Below are positions 1 through 8,533 of a stretch of DNA of 64,000 bases, piece after piece. The DNA lies in the NCBI RefSeq assembly GCF_000877395.1, contig NZ_JYFE01000032.1, positions 1-64,000 of the forward strand. Reading direction: 5' to 3'. The number at the start of each line of letters is the position of its first letter. The first letter of the stretch is position 1. The notes below the pieces were generated by a model. It did no database searches. It had not been told where the DNA came from and saw only the letters and a program-made list of their open reading frames with translations. Made by a program: the position numbers and the translations under genes. The stretch is from Jannaschia aquimarina. Its GTDB lineage: Bacteria; Pseudomonadota; Alphaproteobacteria; Rhodobacterales; Rhodobacteraceae.

Positions 1-471
1 CGCCCCCGGGCGGGCCGCGAAAGGCGGCGCGCAACCGGTTCGGTGCCGATTGTGCAGACGGGGGGTGCACGGGGGGTGCACAGGGGGTGTACTGGGCTTT
101 CGGCAACAGTTGCGTTGCGGATCCGCCACAGGTGCCCTAGCCGGGTCCCGGACCGAACATCAGATCTCGCCTGGTTCCTGCGCCCCAATATGCGGGACGG
201 ACGAGGTTCCCCTTCAGGGTTCAGCCCAACAGTCAGGGTGCAATCCGGTCAGAGCGCAGCCCCATCACCCTGTCTCGCCAGAAGAAGACACCGGATCCCT
301 GGCCGTTCCGCCCGTCCACGCCCCGATTTGGACAAGAAGAACGGACATTTCGGCCCATTGCGTGTCCCCGACGCCATATCTAGCACGAAACCGTCACACG
401 CCCCCTCCTATGGAAGACCACCGTTCCCCATGTCATCCTGAGAGTGAAACGTATTCAGGAGGGACCAATTC
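1..471. other. Gene-free leader region
   Basis: No reading frame here looks like a real protein on either strand; the long frames have no recognisable motif and no ribosome binding site. It contains the GTGCAC repeat at 52-92 and, at its right end, the AGGAGG Shine-Dalgarno (457-462) of the first gene. A promoter for the plus-strand module must lie here, but no convincing -35/-10 pair with a 16-18 bp spacer was found. A gene to the left of the window could also have its start or end close to position 1. Confidence 0.5.
52..92. repeat. 11-bp GTGCAC tandem repeat, locus 1
   Basis: Three 11-bp units (60-70, 71-81, 82-92) read GGGGGGTGCAC or a close variant, preceded by GTGCAGAC at 52-59. The palindromic hexamer GTGCAC, or a one-base variant, therefore recurs at 52, 65, 76 and 87. 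A reverse-oriented copy of the same array lies at 41494-41534 between rnc and era. One unit per helical turn puts all hexamers on one face of the DNA, which suggests a protein-binding array rather than a coding repeat. The function is unknown. Confidence 0.75.
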
Positions 472-1542
472 TTGGCCAATCTCGACGCGCAGATCCGCGA
501 AAGCCAGGCCCAGGTGGCCGCCACGCAGCAAGAGATCATTCAGGTCACCAGCCGCATCAGCGAAGCGCGAGAGAAGCTGGAACAGGGCATCACCATCGAC
601 GTGGAGAACGCGACGCTGGAAGAGGTGCAGGCCCACACGGATGCGATGAACGCCAACATCGCCGAGCTGATCATGGGTCTCGACGATGTGACCGCCGGTT
701 TCTCCAAGGATTTCGACGAGATGCGTTCGAAGACGGGGATGGAGAAGCTCATCGGCATCTTCGCCAGCGGCAAGGCCGAGTCCATGCGCCAGGAGCGGCT
801 GCGCAGTGCCTCCATCGACGACAAGCTGCAGGACCTGATCTCGAAGTCGGACACGATCACACAGCTTCTGCAAGGCCAGTTGAAGGTGCTCGAGGATCAG
901 CGGACGCAGGTGGAACGGAACCTCTCCCTGACGCTGGAGGACCGGGAAGCCGCCGTTGCCGACCTGGAACAGATCCGCGCGCAGGTCCGGGAGATGGATC
1001 CCGAATTGATCGCGCTCGAGAACAAGATCGCTTCCGAGACGGATGCCGCCGCCCGGACCAAGCTGGAGTCCGATCTGGCCGAGATGAATACGCGCCACAA
1101 CGAGCTGGTGCAGCAGGAGCAGGTCAAGCTGGCCGAGAGCCAGACGCTCGAGCGCTATATCGAAAAGGGCAAGACCTGGGTCGACAGCCTTCAGAATCAG
1201 GCGGCCACGCAGATGGTGCTGATCAACAAGCTGGAGACCGACACCAAGCAACGGGTCGTCCTGTATGACGCGTTGTCCAAGTCGCTCAAGACGGCGCAGC
1301 AGCAGGACGTGGCACACCGGATCAACGAGATCGGCGTCAAGACAGACCAGGAGGCGCAGCAGGCCATGGCCGCCATCGGCGCGGCCACCAACACCCGCAT
1401 GGCCGAGATGCTGGAAGCGCATGAGGACCACATGGTTTTCGCCCGCGACGTCCTCGAGGCGAAGGCCAAGGCCGACGAACGCTTCGCGCGCCGCTTCGCC
1501 CAGATCGTCGAAAAGCACGACAGCAATCTCTACGGCGGGTGA
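472..1542 (+). CDS. Coiled-coil protein of unknown function, first gene of AAA+ module
   Basis: A 356-residue soluble protein with a TTG start placed 9 bases after a strong AGGAGG (457-462). It has no signal peptide or membrane segment. It is dominated by Glu/Gln/Leu/Ala-rich heptads (about residues 1-60, 95-180 and 190-260), so extended coiled coils are expected. The general character recalls TelA/KlaA-type proteins, but I see no motif that proves membership. Its stop overlaps the GTG start of the next gene, so the two are probably translationally coupled. Being first in a nine-gene run with an AAA+ ATPase suggests a substrate, scaffold or adaptor role; that is inference from position only. 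Confidence 0.7.
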   Translation: MANLDAQIRESQAQVAATQQEIIQVTSRISEAREKLEQGITIDVENATLEEVQAHTDAMNANIAELIMGLDDVTAGFSKDFDEMRSKTGMEKLIGIFASGKAESMRQERLRSASIDDKLQDLISKSDTITQLLQGQLKVLEDQRTQVERNLSLTLEDREAAVADLEQIRAQVREMDPELIALENKIASETDAAARTKLESDLAEMNTRHNELVQQEQVKLAESQTLERYIEKGKTWVDSLQNQAATQMVLINKLETDTKQRVVLYDALSKSLKTAQQQDVAHRINEIGVKTDQEAQQAMAAIGAATNTRMAEMLEAHEDHMVFARDVLEAKAKADERFARRFAQIVEKHDSNLYGG

Positions 1543-1694
1543 GCGATCCGCTCCATACCGAGCGCCGCGCGGCCGCGACGGGCCTGATCAAGCGCCTGTT
1601 GCTGATCGTGGTTTTCGCGGGCGTTTGCGGCGCGGGCGCGGCGGTCTTCGTGTCGGTCATGACGGCTGTCGAGGCCGAGCGGTCCCGCGAGTGA
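1539..1694 (+). CDS. 51-residue single-pass membrane protein
   Basis: A short gene with a GTG start overlapping the upstream stop codon by four bases and ending five bases before the next ATG. The product has a charged N-terminus (residues 1-19, several Arg), one hydrophobic helix (about residues 20-42) and a short Glu/Arg-rich tail. The perfect fit between two genes and the stop/start overlap are the main evidence that it is real. It probably anchors one of the soluble module proteins to the inner membrane; nothing in the sequence gives a biochemical role. Confidence 0.65.
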   Translation: MSDPLHTERRAAATGLIKRLLLIVVFAGVCGAGAAVFVSVMTAVEAERSRE

Positions 1695-1698
1695 CGCG

Positions 1699-2811
1699 AT
1701 GAGTCTGAAGGAAGACCTCGTCCGCGACCATGTCGGGCTGGCCGAGAACCGTCAGGCACGTCGGTACTTTGCCAAGTTCGAGACGATCCTGTCGCATCTG
1801 CCTGCGGTCGCCGAAGAGATGCGGGACCGTCGACGGCTGGACATGGCCGAGACCGAGATCGTCTCGGCTCATCTGACCCGCCTTGCCGGCACGTTTCGCG
1901 CTCTGAGCCACAAGTACCTGATGACGGGACGGGATACGGGGGTCTTTCTGGGATCCCTGACCGTCGACCGCTCGGCCAGCGGCTTTCCCGTCTTGCAGGA
2001 GTTGCTGTCCATGGCCGCCGATGCACGGAACGCGGGCGCGCATCTGTCCCGCCTGCCGTCCGCGGAGGATCTTAAGGAGGCGATGATCGCCCGCATCGTG
2101 GGCGAGCGGCGGATCCCGTCGGATCTTCAGTATGCCCTGTCCCAGCGGCTCTATCATCAGGCTCTCGCTGGCGACTTGTTTCTCGCGCGCAACGAGGTCG
2201 ACCTCATTCCGCTCGCGGGCACGGGGCAGGAATTCATCGCTCATTGGTCCGTCTGGGACGGGCGTCGGAACCTTCCCGTGATCTGGATGATGCGCTTCCG
2301 CGACAGCGGCCGAACCACGTTGGATCAGGACTCAGTGCGGCTGGAACGCGTCTCGGCGCATCTGATGGCGCAGGCCCTGCCGGAGTTGAAGCTGGTGACG
2401 GTGGCGCAGGGCGTGGACGATGATTTCGAGGGCGTGCATCCGATCTCGCTCAAGCGGCTGACGGTCGGACCGATGTATTCGTCGGCCTATACCCGTCAGA
2501 CAGAGGGGCTGGGGCCGGTTCTCGACCGAGCCCGCCCGCCGGTCGGACAGGATTGGGCACTGGCCTGGGCGCTCGAAGAGTTAGAGGCGGAGCGGACCGA
2601 GACGGAGCGGACGGGTTGGTTCTCGACCCGCGAGCGGACGATTTTTCGCCTGATCGGACCCGAGGCGGCCGAGACCGGTGCGACCCGGACGGAACGCGCC
2701 GCCATCCTGCCGGAACCCGTGTTTCAGACCTTCGCCGAGAGCCGCGCGCCCGGCTTCGATGGCGTCGAGATCTACGTCGCTGGAAAGGGCCGGCTTTGGC
2801 GCGCCGGGTGA
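1699..2811 (+). CDS. Conserved-looking soluble protein of unknown function
   Basis: A 370-residue protein without signal peptide or membrane helices. The first 130 residues are mostly helical and charged; the middle (about 170-270) contains alternating hydrophobic stretches typical of an alpha/beta fold. No catalytic motif is visible. It starts four bases after the 51-residue gene and sits directly upstream of the AAA+ ATPase gene, so it is likely cotranscribed with it. I half-recall Roseobacter DUF families at this position but cannot assign one from sequence alone. The 156-bp gap to the next gene is the only sizeable gap in the module and holds no supported gene. Confidence 0.65.
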   Translation: MSLKEDLVRDHVGLAENRQARRYFAKFETILSHLPAVAEEMRDRRRLDMAETEIVSAHLTRLAGTFRALSHKYLMTGRDTGVFLGSLTVDRSASGFPVLQELLSMAADARNAGAHLSRLPSAEDLKEAMIARIVGERRIPSDLQYALSQRLYHQALAGDLFLARNEVDLIPLAGTGQEFIAHWSVWDGRRNLPVIWMMRFRDSGRTTLDQDSVRLERVSAHLMAQALPELKLVTVAQGVDDDFEGVHPISLKRLTVGPMYSSAYTRQTEGLGPVLDRARPPVGQDWALAWALEELEAERTETERTGWFSTRERTIFRLIGPEAAETGATRTERAAILPEPVFQTFAESRAPGFDGVEIYVAGKGRLWRAG

Positions 2812-2967
2812 CCTCCGTCCCGGCGCAGCCGGCGATCGGTCCGGTGGACCGGTCGAGGAGGTCACGGGAGACGCCCCGGGATGCGCTGCACATTTGTGCC
2901 GCCCCAAGGAAGGCTGTGACCCAGCCTGGCCGCCCAGCGAATATGAGATGACCGGAAGGACCGACCG

Positions 2968-4887
2968 ATGAGCCAGACCGCAGATGCGATGGAGATGACG
3001 GAAGCGCAGATCGCGGCGCAGGCCGATGCGGCGATGCGGCTGCTGGACGGCTTCGACCACGCGCCGCGTCTCGGAAAGGCCGTCGAGGCGCCGCGGGCGG
3101 AGCGGTCGCCGGGAATTGGAACGCGATCGCGCTTCCGCTCGACCACGCCGGGTCTCGCCACCCGCCGCAGCGTGCCCGCCGGCGGCGTTCATCTGCGCGA
3201 GACGGTCGAGGGCGAGGGGCTCATCACGCCTGCGCGGGCAGGGGCGCTGAAGGCGCTCCATCGCGCGCTCTCGATCGCGCTGGCGGCCGGCGCCGCGTTC
3301 GAGGATCGCACGGGTCTCGACGCGCTGAAGGCCGCGAACATGGCCGGACGGCTGCCCGAGGCCGATGCGGCAAAGTTCCGGGAATTGCTCGAGGCGGATG
3401 CCCTGGCCGTGGGCCACAGCTTCGCCAATGCCTTGGCATTCCTCCTCGCGCCTCTCCGTGGGCCCGAAAGCCGGGAAGTCCCGCCGCCGGAGGAAGTGCT
3501 GACCGACAATGCGCAACTGATGCTCGAAGGTCTGGTCTGGGAGATTGACCAGCGGCTGGCCGGGGCAGGGGATGATGACGCCCTGATCGCCACGCTCGCC
3601 GCGCAGGCGGAGGTCGTGATGGCCCGCCTGGCCGACCGCGCGCGCCAATCTCCGCGCGCCGCCACCTTCGGAGAGGTCCGCTATCGGATCGAGGCCGACG
3701 ATCTGGTGCTCGACGGCTTCACGCCGGCAACGGCCGCGCGGGGCAAGCCGCTGGTGATGCAGTTCAAGAAACCGCACGAGGTCGTCGGAAACCACATCGC
3801 CAAGCATCAGGCGCTGAAACTGTCGAAGATGCTGATGGCCTACGATTTCGAGCGGCGGCTGAACCCCTTCGTCGATCTGGGCGGGTTCATCTTCACCTTC
3901 ATGGGGGACGGGGCGCCGGGCACGGGCAAGACGACCCTGATTCAGATGATGGCCGGGATGATCAACGAGTACTGCCAGGTCGCCGGCTACCCGTTCCGCT
4001 ACGAGAACCTGTCGACCGAGAGCATCGACAGCTATCAGGGCAAGTCCGCGCAGAACGCGAAGGCGTTCATCGACGGCGTACTCGACCCCCAGGTGATCGG
4101 CTTCGGAACGATCGACGATATCGACCAGCTCGCCGGCAAGCGCGGCGACCGGCAATCGAGCGCGGGACAGTTGGAGATCACGGCGGTGCTGATGCAAGCC
4201 TTCGCTGGTGCCAACACGGTCGTGCGCGGCAACTGCACCTTCGGCATGTTCTCGAACTACCCCGAGAATGTGGACGATGCGCTGCGTCAGCGGGCTGGGG
4301 CGCGGTTCCTCGTGGACGGACCCCAGACGCGAGAAGATTACATCGACATCCTCTCGCTGCTCCTGGGCAAGCGTCACGACATTCCGCTGGGCGACCATGA
4401 CCTCTTTGCCGCACAGGAACTGACCCGCGCCGTGGCCGAGAGCTTTGAGAAGCATTCGCAGCCCGCGGAGCGGAAGCTGGCTCAGGTCTTCGAAGACGTG
4501 CGCGGCCGGATCGGCGAGTTGGACACGATCGCCAAGATCGGCACCTATCTCAAAGGCATCCAGGAGGCGGACGAGCGCTTCACCGGCCGTGCGATCAAGA
4601 ACATCACCGACGCCGTGAAGGTCCGTTCGCTGGACGTGGAACTGCCCGACGAGTGGTTCGAGACCGCCGACGCCTTCATGCACCGTCCCTACGACGAAAA
4701 GCTGGCCCGGATCGAAGAGATGCGCGTGCCGATCACCGTCGAGATGGTGATCCAGGAGATCAACCGCTACGCCGACAGCGAATTCCGCTACGCCGACAAG
4801 TCCGACGAGGTCGCCATCGAGGACGCCGTCCGCGACATGGGCCGGATGGAGGAGGCGAAGCGCCGGTACATGGAACGGCGCGGATGA
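2968..4887 (+). CDS. AAA+ family ATPase, core of an uncharacterised operon
   Basis: A 639-residue protein. Residues 1-300 form a mostly helical N-terminal region with no known domain. An AAA+ module follows: Walker A GAPGTGKTT near residue 315, a Walker B-like stretch GFGTIDDID near 380, and a sensor-1/arginine-finger segment FSNYPENVDDALRQRAGARF near 430. The C-terminal 170 residues contain the helical lid and a charged tail. ATG start with a GGAAGGA sequence just upstream. AAA+ proteins of this kind hydrolyse ATP to remodel partner proteins; here the partners are probably the operon's coiled-coil and membrane proteins. The target is unknown. Confidence 0.85.
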   Translation: MSQTADAMEMTEAQIAAQADAAMRLLDGFDHAPRLGKAVEAPRAERSPGIGTRSRFRSTTPGLATRRSVPAGGVHLRETVEGEGLITPARAGALKALHRALSIALAAGAAFEDRTGLDALKAANMAGRLPEADAAKFRELLEADALAVGHSFANALAFLLAPLRGPESREVPPPEEVLTDNAQLMLEGLVWEIDQRLAGAGDDDALIATLAAQAEVVMARLADRARQSPRAATFGEVRYRIEADDLVLDGFTPATAARGKPLVMQFKKPHEVVGNHIAKHQALKLSKMLMAYDFERRLNPFVDLGGFIFTFMGDGAPGTGKTTLIQMMAGMINEYCQVAGYPFRYENLSTESIDSYQGKSAQNAKAFIDGVLDPQVIGFGTIDDIDQLAGKRGDRQSSAGQLEITAVLMQAFAGANTVVRGNCTFGMFSNYPENVDDALRQRAGARFLVDGPQTREDYIDILSLLLGKRHDIPLGDHDLFAAQELTRAVAESFEKHSQPAERKLAQVFEDVRGRIGELDTIAKIGTYLKGIQEADERFTGRAIKNITDAVKVRSLDVELPDEWFETADAFMHRPYDEKLARIEEMRVPITVEMVIQEINRYADSEFRYADKSDEVAIEDAVRDMGRMEEAKRRYMERRG

Positions 4888-5195
4888 TCGGCGCGCTGCT
4901 CTGGCAGGTGCCGCTGGCGATGGCGGCGGGTTGGGCAGTGCCCCGCCTGGCCGCGCGGGTGCTGCCCGAGGGCGTGGGATGGCTGATCCTGAACGGCGCC
5001 GTTTCGACGGTCGTTCTGGCAGGCCTGGCTGTCGTCGCGTTCGTCTGGCTCTACGGAGAGGCGGGCGACGTGGTCTGGTCGCAAGACCCATGGCACTTCG
5101 TCCGTCTGAGCGCGAGCGCCGCGATCCTGTGGGGGCCGATGATGGTCCTGTCACTGGCAGGCCTGCCGAAGCGCTGGAAGGAGGTGGTCTGGTGA
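4884..5195 (+). CDS. Small three-helix membrane protein
   Basis: A 103-residue protein beginning at an ATG that overlaps the ATPase stop codon (ATGA), a classic coupling arrangement. It has hydrophobic stretches near residues 1-20, 30-55 and 75-95, so two or three membrane passes are expected, and a basic C-terminus (KRWKE). Longer in-frame extension upstream would overlap the ATPase gene and is not supported. It is probably an inner-membrane component of the AAA+ module. No family recognised. Confidence 0.65.
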   Translation: MIGALLWQVPLAMAAGWAVPRLAARVLPEGVGWLILNGAVSTVVLAGLAVVAFVWLYGEAGDVVWSQDPWHFVRLSASAAILWGPMMVLSLAGLPKRWKEVVW

Positions 5196-5569
5196 TGGAA
5201 GGCCTCGACCAATTCGTCGTCCAGCCGATCTATCCGATCCCGCCATTTCCTGTCTGGCCCCTTGGCGCGATGATTGGACTGCTTGTGCTTGCCAGTCTTG
5301 AAGTCCCCGGTCCCTCGAAGGGTCGGACAAGTCGTCGCTTTGCCTGGATAGCCATCCTCGCTTTCTCTGGGGCCGTAGCCGCGGGGTTTCTCGTTCACGG
5401 GCTGAAGCTGCGGGAGATCGCATTCGAGCGATCCAAGTCGATTCCGAGCGGAGACTACACCTTGGAACCGGTCGCGTGGGGTGCCGGGCCGATCTGGCCT
5501 GTTTTCGCGGGTGCGGTCGCCTTCGCGGCAATACTTGTCCTGCTACAGATCCGCAGGAGGGCGTTCTAG
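5195..5569 (+). CDS. Small membrane protein of unknown function
   Basis: A 124-residue protein whose ATG shares one base with the upstream stop; an in-frame GTG three bases earlier is also possible. A strong AAGGAGG lies at 5178-5184. It shows three hydrophobic segments (about 22-38, 46-66 and 97-117) separated by a short polar loop that probably faces the periplasm. It ends directly before the next ATG, so it is tightly embedded in the operon. No family recognised. Confidence 0.6.
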   Translation: MEGLDQFVVQPIYPIPPFPVWPLGAMIGLLVLASLEVPGPSKGRTSRRFAWIAILAFSGAVAAGFLVHGLKLREIAFERSKSIPSGDYTLEPVAWGAGPIWPVFAGAVAFAAILVLLQIRRRAF

Positions 5570-6898
5570 ATGCATCGGCTGATCACCTCCGGTCTCATGT
5601 TCGGCGGCCTGTTCCACGTCGCCGCGCCCGCTCTGGTCGAGCGCTACAATCGGGCGCTAGATCACCTGACGGGCAGGCGGACGGAGTTGGAAGACTTCCA
5701 TGTCGATCTGTCGGGCTTCTCGCCCGAGATCGGGGACGAGTTCGAGGATATGGATTACCTGAATCCGGGCGGGTGCAACCGGCAGTTCATCCTTCTGTCC
5801 ACCCGGCAGGCCGATGCGCCGCTCTTGGAGATGAAGTTCTCCAATTCCGCCGATATCCTGCGTGAGTTCATCGCCGCCAACGAGGCGCAACTCTTCACGC
5901 TCACGGCGCGGGACGCCGTGGCGGGCGAGCTTCAGAACTCGGTCTGGTCTGTCGCGGATCCGGAGCGCCTGCTCGACATCCGCCGCGTCACGGTCGAGGC
6001 GGACACGACGTCGGGCACGGTGCGGGACGCCGAGACGCTTGATGCCCTCATCCGCCGCTTCCGCACGGAGCCGGATGCCTGGTGGGACGACGTCCTTGTC
6101 GCCAAGATGATCGACTTGGCGCGCCGGACAGGCGACGTGACCCGCGCGCCCGTGACCTTCGAGAACCCTTCCTTCGAGGCGCAGGACTTCTGGACTTCGC
6201 ATCACGGAGGTCTCTACGTTCTGCGGTCGGTCCCGAAGCCCGCGATCCTCGCCCGTGCCATGGATCGGGAGATCCTGGGCGACCTGCCGGTCCACGCGCT
6301 GTCCGACCGGGGGGCGGTGGCCGGTTTCCTCCGCGACAACGCCCTGGCCCAGCCCATCGTCGAGGGACGCGGCCCGGACGCCGTCGATATTCTGCGCGAG
6401 AAGATGGATATCCTTGCGATCGACGCCCTTGCGCAAGGCGGTCACCTTCCGGAGACCCCTGACCCGCGTGCCCTTCGCCGCGCCACGACGCGGCATGCCG
6501 ATGCGTTGCCTCCTGCGTTTCATTCTCTGGCCCGCGTCCTCTCCTGGGCGGAAGGCCGGGGCGACTGGCCCCGCATCGACAGCGACGACCCGGCCTATTT
6601 CCACACCCTGCGCGGGGCGCCCGGCCCGCTGCGCGACAAGGTCAACATGATGCTGGCCGAGATCGGACCCGAAGACTTTCGACAGCTTCACATCTGCCAC
6701 AAGTCCGCATTCTACGCCCGCTACGCGGCCATGCCGGAGATGTGGAAAGCATGGGTCGCGAACAATCTGGCGACGGGATACGCTGGTCAGACGGCGGATG
6801 TCTGGAGGCGGCTCTATGCATCGGACGCCGTCCCTCGGATGCCGAAGGTCCCGTTGCGGGAAGGTTGGCCGATCCGACGCGAAGGGCCATGGGATTGA
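5570..6898 (+). CDS. Unknown-function protein of AAA+ module (DUF6638-like, tentative)
   Basis: A 442-residue protein whose ATG follows the previous stop with no gap; CAGGAGGG upstream gives a good ribosome binding site. It has a hydrophobic stretch near residues 5-20 but no clear cleavage site and is otherwise soluble. Trp/Tyr-rich segments occur in the last 120 residues. I recall proteins with this start annotated as DUF6638 in roseobacters next to an AAA ATPase, but this cannot be verified here. No catalytic motif is apparent. Confidence 0.65.
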   Translation: MHRLITSGLMFGGLFHVAAPALVERYNRALDHLTGRRTELEDFHVDLSGFSPEIGDEFEDMDYLNPGGCNRQFILLSTRQADAPLLEMKFSNSADILREFIAANEAQLFTLTARDAVAGELQNSVWSVADPERLLDIRRVTVEADTTSGTVRDAETLDALIRRFRTEPDAWWDDVLVAKMIDLARRTGDVTRAPVTFENPSFEAQDFWTSHHGGLYVLRSVPKPAILARAMDREILGDLPVHALSDRGAVAGFLRDNALAQPIVEGRGPDAVDILREKMDILAIDALAQGGHLPETPDPRALRRATTRHADALPPAFHSLARVLSWAEGRGDWPRIDSDDPAYFHTLRGAPGPLRDKVNMMLAEIGPEDFRQLHICHKSAFYARYAAMPEMWKAWVANNLATGYAGQTADVWRRLYASDAVPRMPKVPLREGWPIRREGPWD

Positions 6899-6908
6899 GG
6901 ATGGAGAC

Positions 6909-7175
6909 ATGATCGGACTTGCACGCCTTGCCTTGATCCTGCTCGTAGTGCTCACGGTGATCTACTGGTCCCTCGTCTTCTATTTCCGGGCCGGCGAACG
7001 GGAGCGGCTGGAAAAGGAATGGCACGAAACGCAGCCCCCGCTGCCGATGGAGCGCTTTGTCGAGATCGGCATCACGGAATATCGCCAGTCCCTGCGAAGA
7101 AAGCTGCTCTGGGGGGTGTATGTGGTGCCGATCACGGCCATCTGCACACTGATCTACCTGGTCAACTACGCCTGA
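6909..7175 (+). CDS. Small two-helix membrane protein
   Basis: An 88-residue protein. The ATG at 6909 is preceded by a GAGG at 6897-6900; the longer in-frame extension would run into the upstream gene and lacks coding character. Hydrophobic helices lie at about residues 3-24 and 64-84 with a charged, Glu/Arg-rich segment between them. It is spaced ten bases from the gene before and five from the gene after, so it belongs to the operon. Function unknown. Confidence 0.65.
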   Translation: MIGLARLALILLVVLTVIYWSLVFYFRAGERERLEKEWHETQPPLPMERFVEIGITEYRQSLRRKLLWGVYVVPITAICTLIYLVNYA

Positions 7176-7179
7176 GGGG

Positions 7180-7839
7180 ATGCGCATGCGCTGGTTCAAA
7201 TGGATCTTCGGTCTGACGGTTGTCGCATTCTTCGGGGCGTGGCTGCACTACACCCTGCCGCAACACGACATCGTCCGCGTCGTGAATACCGAGATCCAGC
7301 GCGTCGATTACGGCGAGAACTCGATCTTCTGGCAGAGCGGCGATGTCGGGGCAGACGGAACGCTGAGCAATCGCGACGTGCGGTTCATCTTCACGATCCG
7401 GCCCAATGGCCGTGCGTCCGTCTACCGGAACGAGGATACGGGATGGGGTTGGCCGCCCTATTTCAAGCTCGACAGCTCGAACCTGCAGGCCGAGGCTTCG
7501 GACCTCATCAGCACCTCAGCCGACCCCCAGTGGGTTGTCCTGACCCATTACGGCTGGCGGTCGGAATTCCTGACCATCTTTCCCAACGCGGTCGGCGTCA
7601 GGCCCGTCGAAGGCCCCGACGTGACGATCGTTCCGTGGTTCAACATCGTCTTCCTGACGCTGCTCGCGGCCCTGCTCTGGGCGATTGGCGTCCGCATCCT
7701 GCGGTTCCGTCGCAGACGGATCGATCCGATGCTGGCCGCGGCGGACCGGGAATGGGACGAAGCGTCGGAGGCCATGGCCGAAAAGCGCCGCGGGTTCCGC
7801 GCCTGGCTCGATACCTGGAAGGGAAAACCGCGCGTCTGA
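7180..7839 (+). CDS. DUF1523 family membrane protein
   Basis: A 219-residue protein, last gene of the module. A signal anchor at residues 4-24 is followed by the segment LHYTLPQHDIVRVVNTE, which I recognise as the hallmark of DUF1523 proteins of Rhodobacteraceae. A second helix lies near residues 150-172 and a basic, Trp-containing cytoplasmic tail follows, so most of the protein is periplasmic. A second ATG six bases downstream is an alternative start. Its function is not established. The stop lies 14 bp from the convergent mnhG stop. Confidence 0.8.
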   Translation: MRMRWFKWIFGLTVVAFFGAWLHYTLPQHDIVRVVNTEIQRVDYGENSIFWQSGDVGADGTLSNRDVRFIFTIRPNGRASVYRNEDTGWGWPPYFKLDSSNLQAEASDLISTSADPQWVVLTHYGWRSEFLTIFPNAVGVRPVEGPDVTIVPWFNIVFLTLLAALLWAIGVRILRFRRRRIDPMLAAADREWDEASEAMAEKRRGFRAWLDTWKGKPRV

Positions 7840-7853
7840 AGCGCCGACGCGTC

Positions 7854-8204
7854 TCAGTCGTCGTTTCGGTGCGCGCCCAGCTTGGTGGAAGCGGTCGGAT
7901 CGACCACGGTCGAATCCCAAAGCTTGACGCCGGAGCGGAACGCCGCCCGCCCGATCATATGCGCGCCCACCGGGGCGGTCAGCAGCAGGAAGACCACGAT
8001 CAGAACCGCCAGCGCGATCGTCGGCGGGTCTGAAAAGACCACGGCGACGGCCAGCATCACAAGGCCGCTCGCCAGCGTTCCGGCCTTTGTCGAGGCGTGC
8101 ATGCGGATCAAGACGTCCGGCAATCGCAAGACGCCGAGACCCGCGATGAATGCGAAGAAGCCACCCAGCAGCACACAGGCCGACAGGAAGAGTTCGAGGA
8201 TCAT
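7854..8204 (-). CDS. mnhG: Mrp/Mnh Na+/H+ antiporter subunit G
   Basis: A 116-residue protein with three hydrophobic segments in the first 100 residues and the family sequence GVLRLPDVLIRMHASTKAGT. It is the last subunit of the seven-protein Mrp complex that exchanges Na+, and sometimes K+, for protons at the inner membrane. The start is at 8204, where ATG overlaps the stop of mnhF (ATGA); the longer open frame has no support. The C-terminus ends in a polar tail. Confidence 0.9.
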   Translation of the reverse strand: MILELFLSACVLLGGFFAFIAGLGVLRLPDVLIRMHASTKAGTLASGLVMLAVAVVFSDPPTIALAVLIVVFLLLTAPVGAHMIGRAAFRSGVKLWDSTVVDPTASTKLGAHRNDD

Positions 8205-8533
8205 CGGTCCTTCTCCGGCTCGGCGGCGGTGCGAAGGTGATCCTCTGGCGCGCGGGCGATCTTGCGCTCCACGAAGCGGGCGAGGGCCACGGTGGCCAGA
8301 AATCCGATCAGGGCCAGAACGACGGCCACATCGAGAAATGCAGTCACACCCGTTTGGAGTGTATAAAGCCCGCAAAAGGCCACGATGAGGACTGTCATGG
8401 CGTCCAGAGCGACGACGCGGTCCGGTAGCGACGGGCCCCTCACCAGACGCAGGAACGCAAGGACGACGCCGGACATCGTCAGAACGAACGAGACCTGAAT
8501 GGCGAAGTCGAGGATGGGCATCTCGTCGATCAT
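8201..8533 (-). CDS. mnhF: Mrp/Mnh Na+/H+ antiporter subunit F
   Basis: A 110-residue small membrane subunit with three helices and the family core RLVRGPSLPDRVVALDAMT around residues 33-51. ATG at 8533 overlaps the mnhE stop by four bases. MrpF is required for assembly of the hetero-oligomeric antiporter. It lies in the canonical order A-B-C-D-E-F-G. Confidence 0.9.
   Translation of the reverse strand: MIDEMPILDFAIQVSFVLTMSGVVLAFLRLVRGPSLPDRVVALDAMTVLIVAFCGLYTLQTGVTAFLDVAVVLALIGFLATVALARFVERKIARAPEDHLRTAAEPEKDR

Noticed and set aside
43-649. Plus-strand frames in the left leader region
   Set aside because: Arg/Pro/Ser-rich translations with no domain; one overlaps the true first gene in another frame.
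433-1518. 361-codon minus-strand open frame opposite the first gene
   Set aside because: Antisense of a coiled-coil gene that has a strong Shine-Dalgarno and continues into a tight operon.
2812-2967. Possible small gene before the AAA+ ATPase
   Set aside because: Only a 45-codon GTG frame without ribosome site or hydrophobic or motif character.
2581-5154. Very long minus-strand open frame (857 codons) opposite the AAA+ ATPase gene
   Set aside because: Antisense shadow caused by high GC; no motif, Arg/Pro-rich composition, and the plus strand carries clear Walker motifs.
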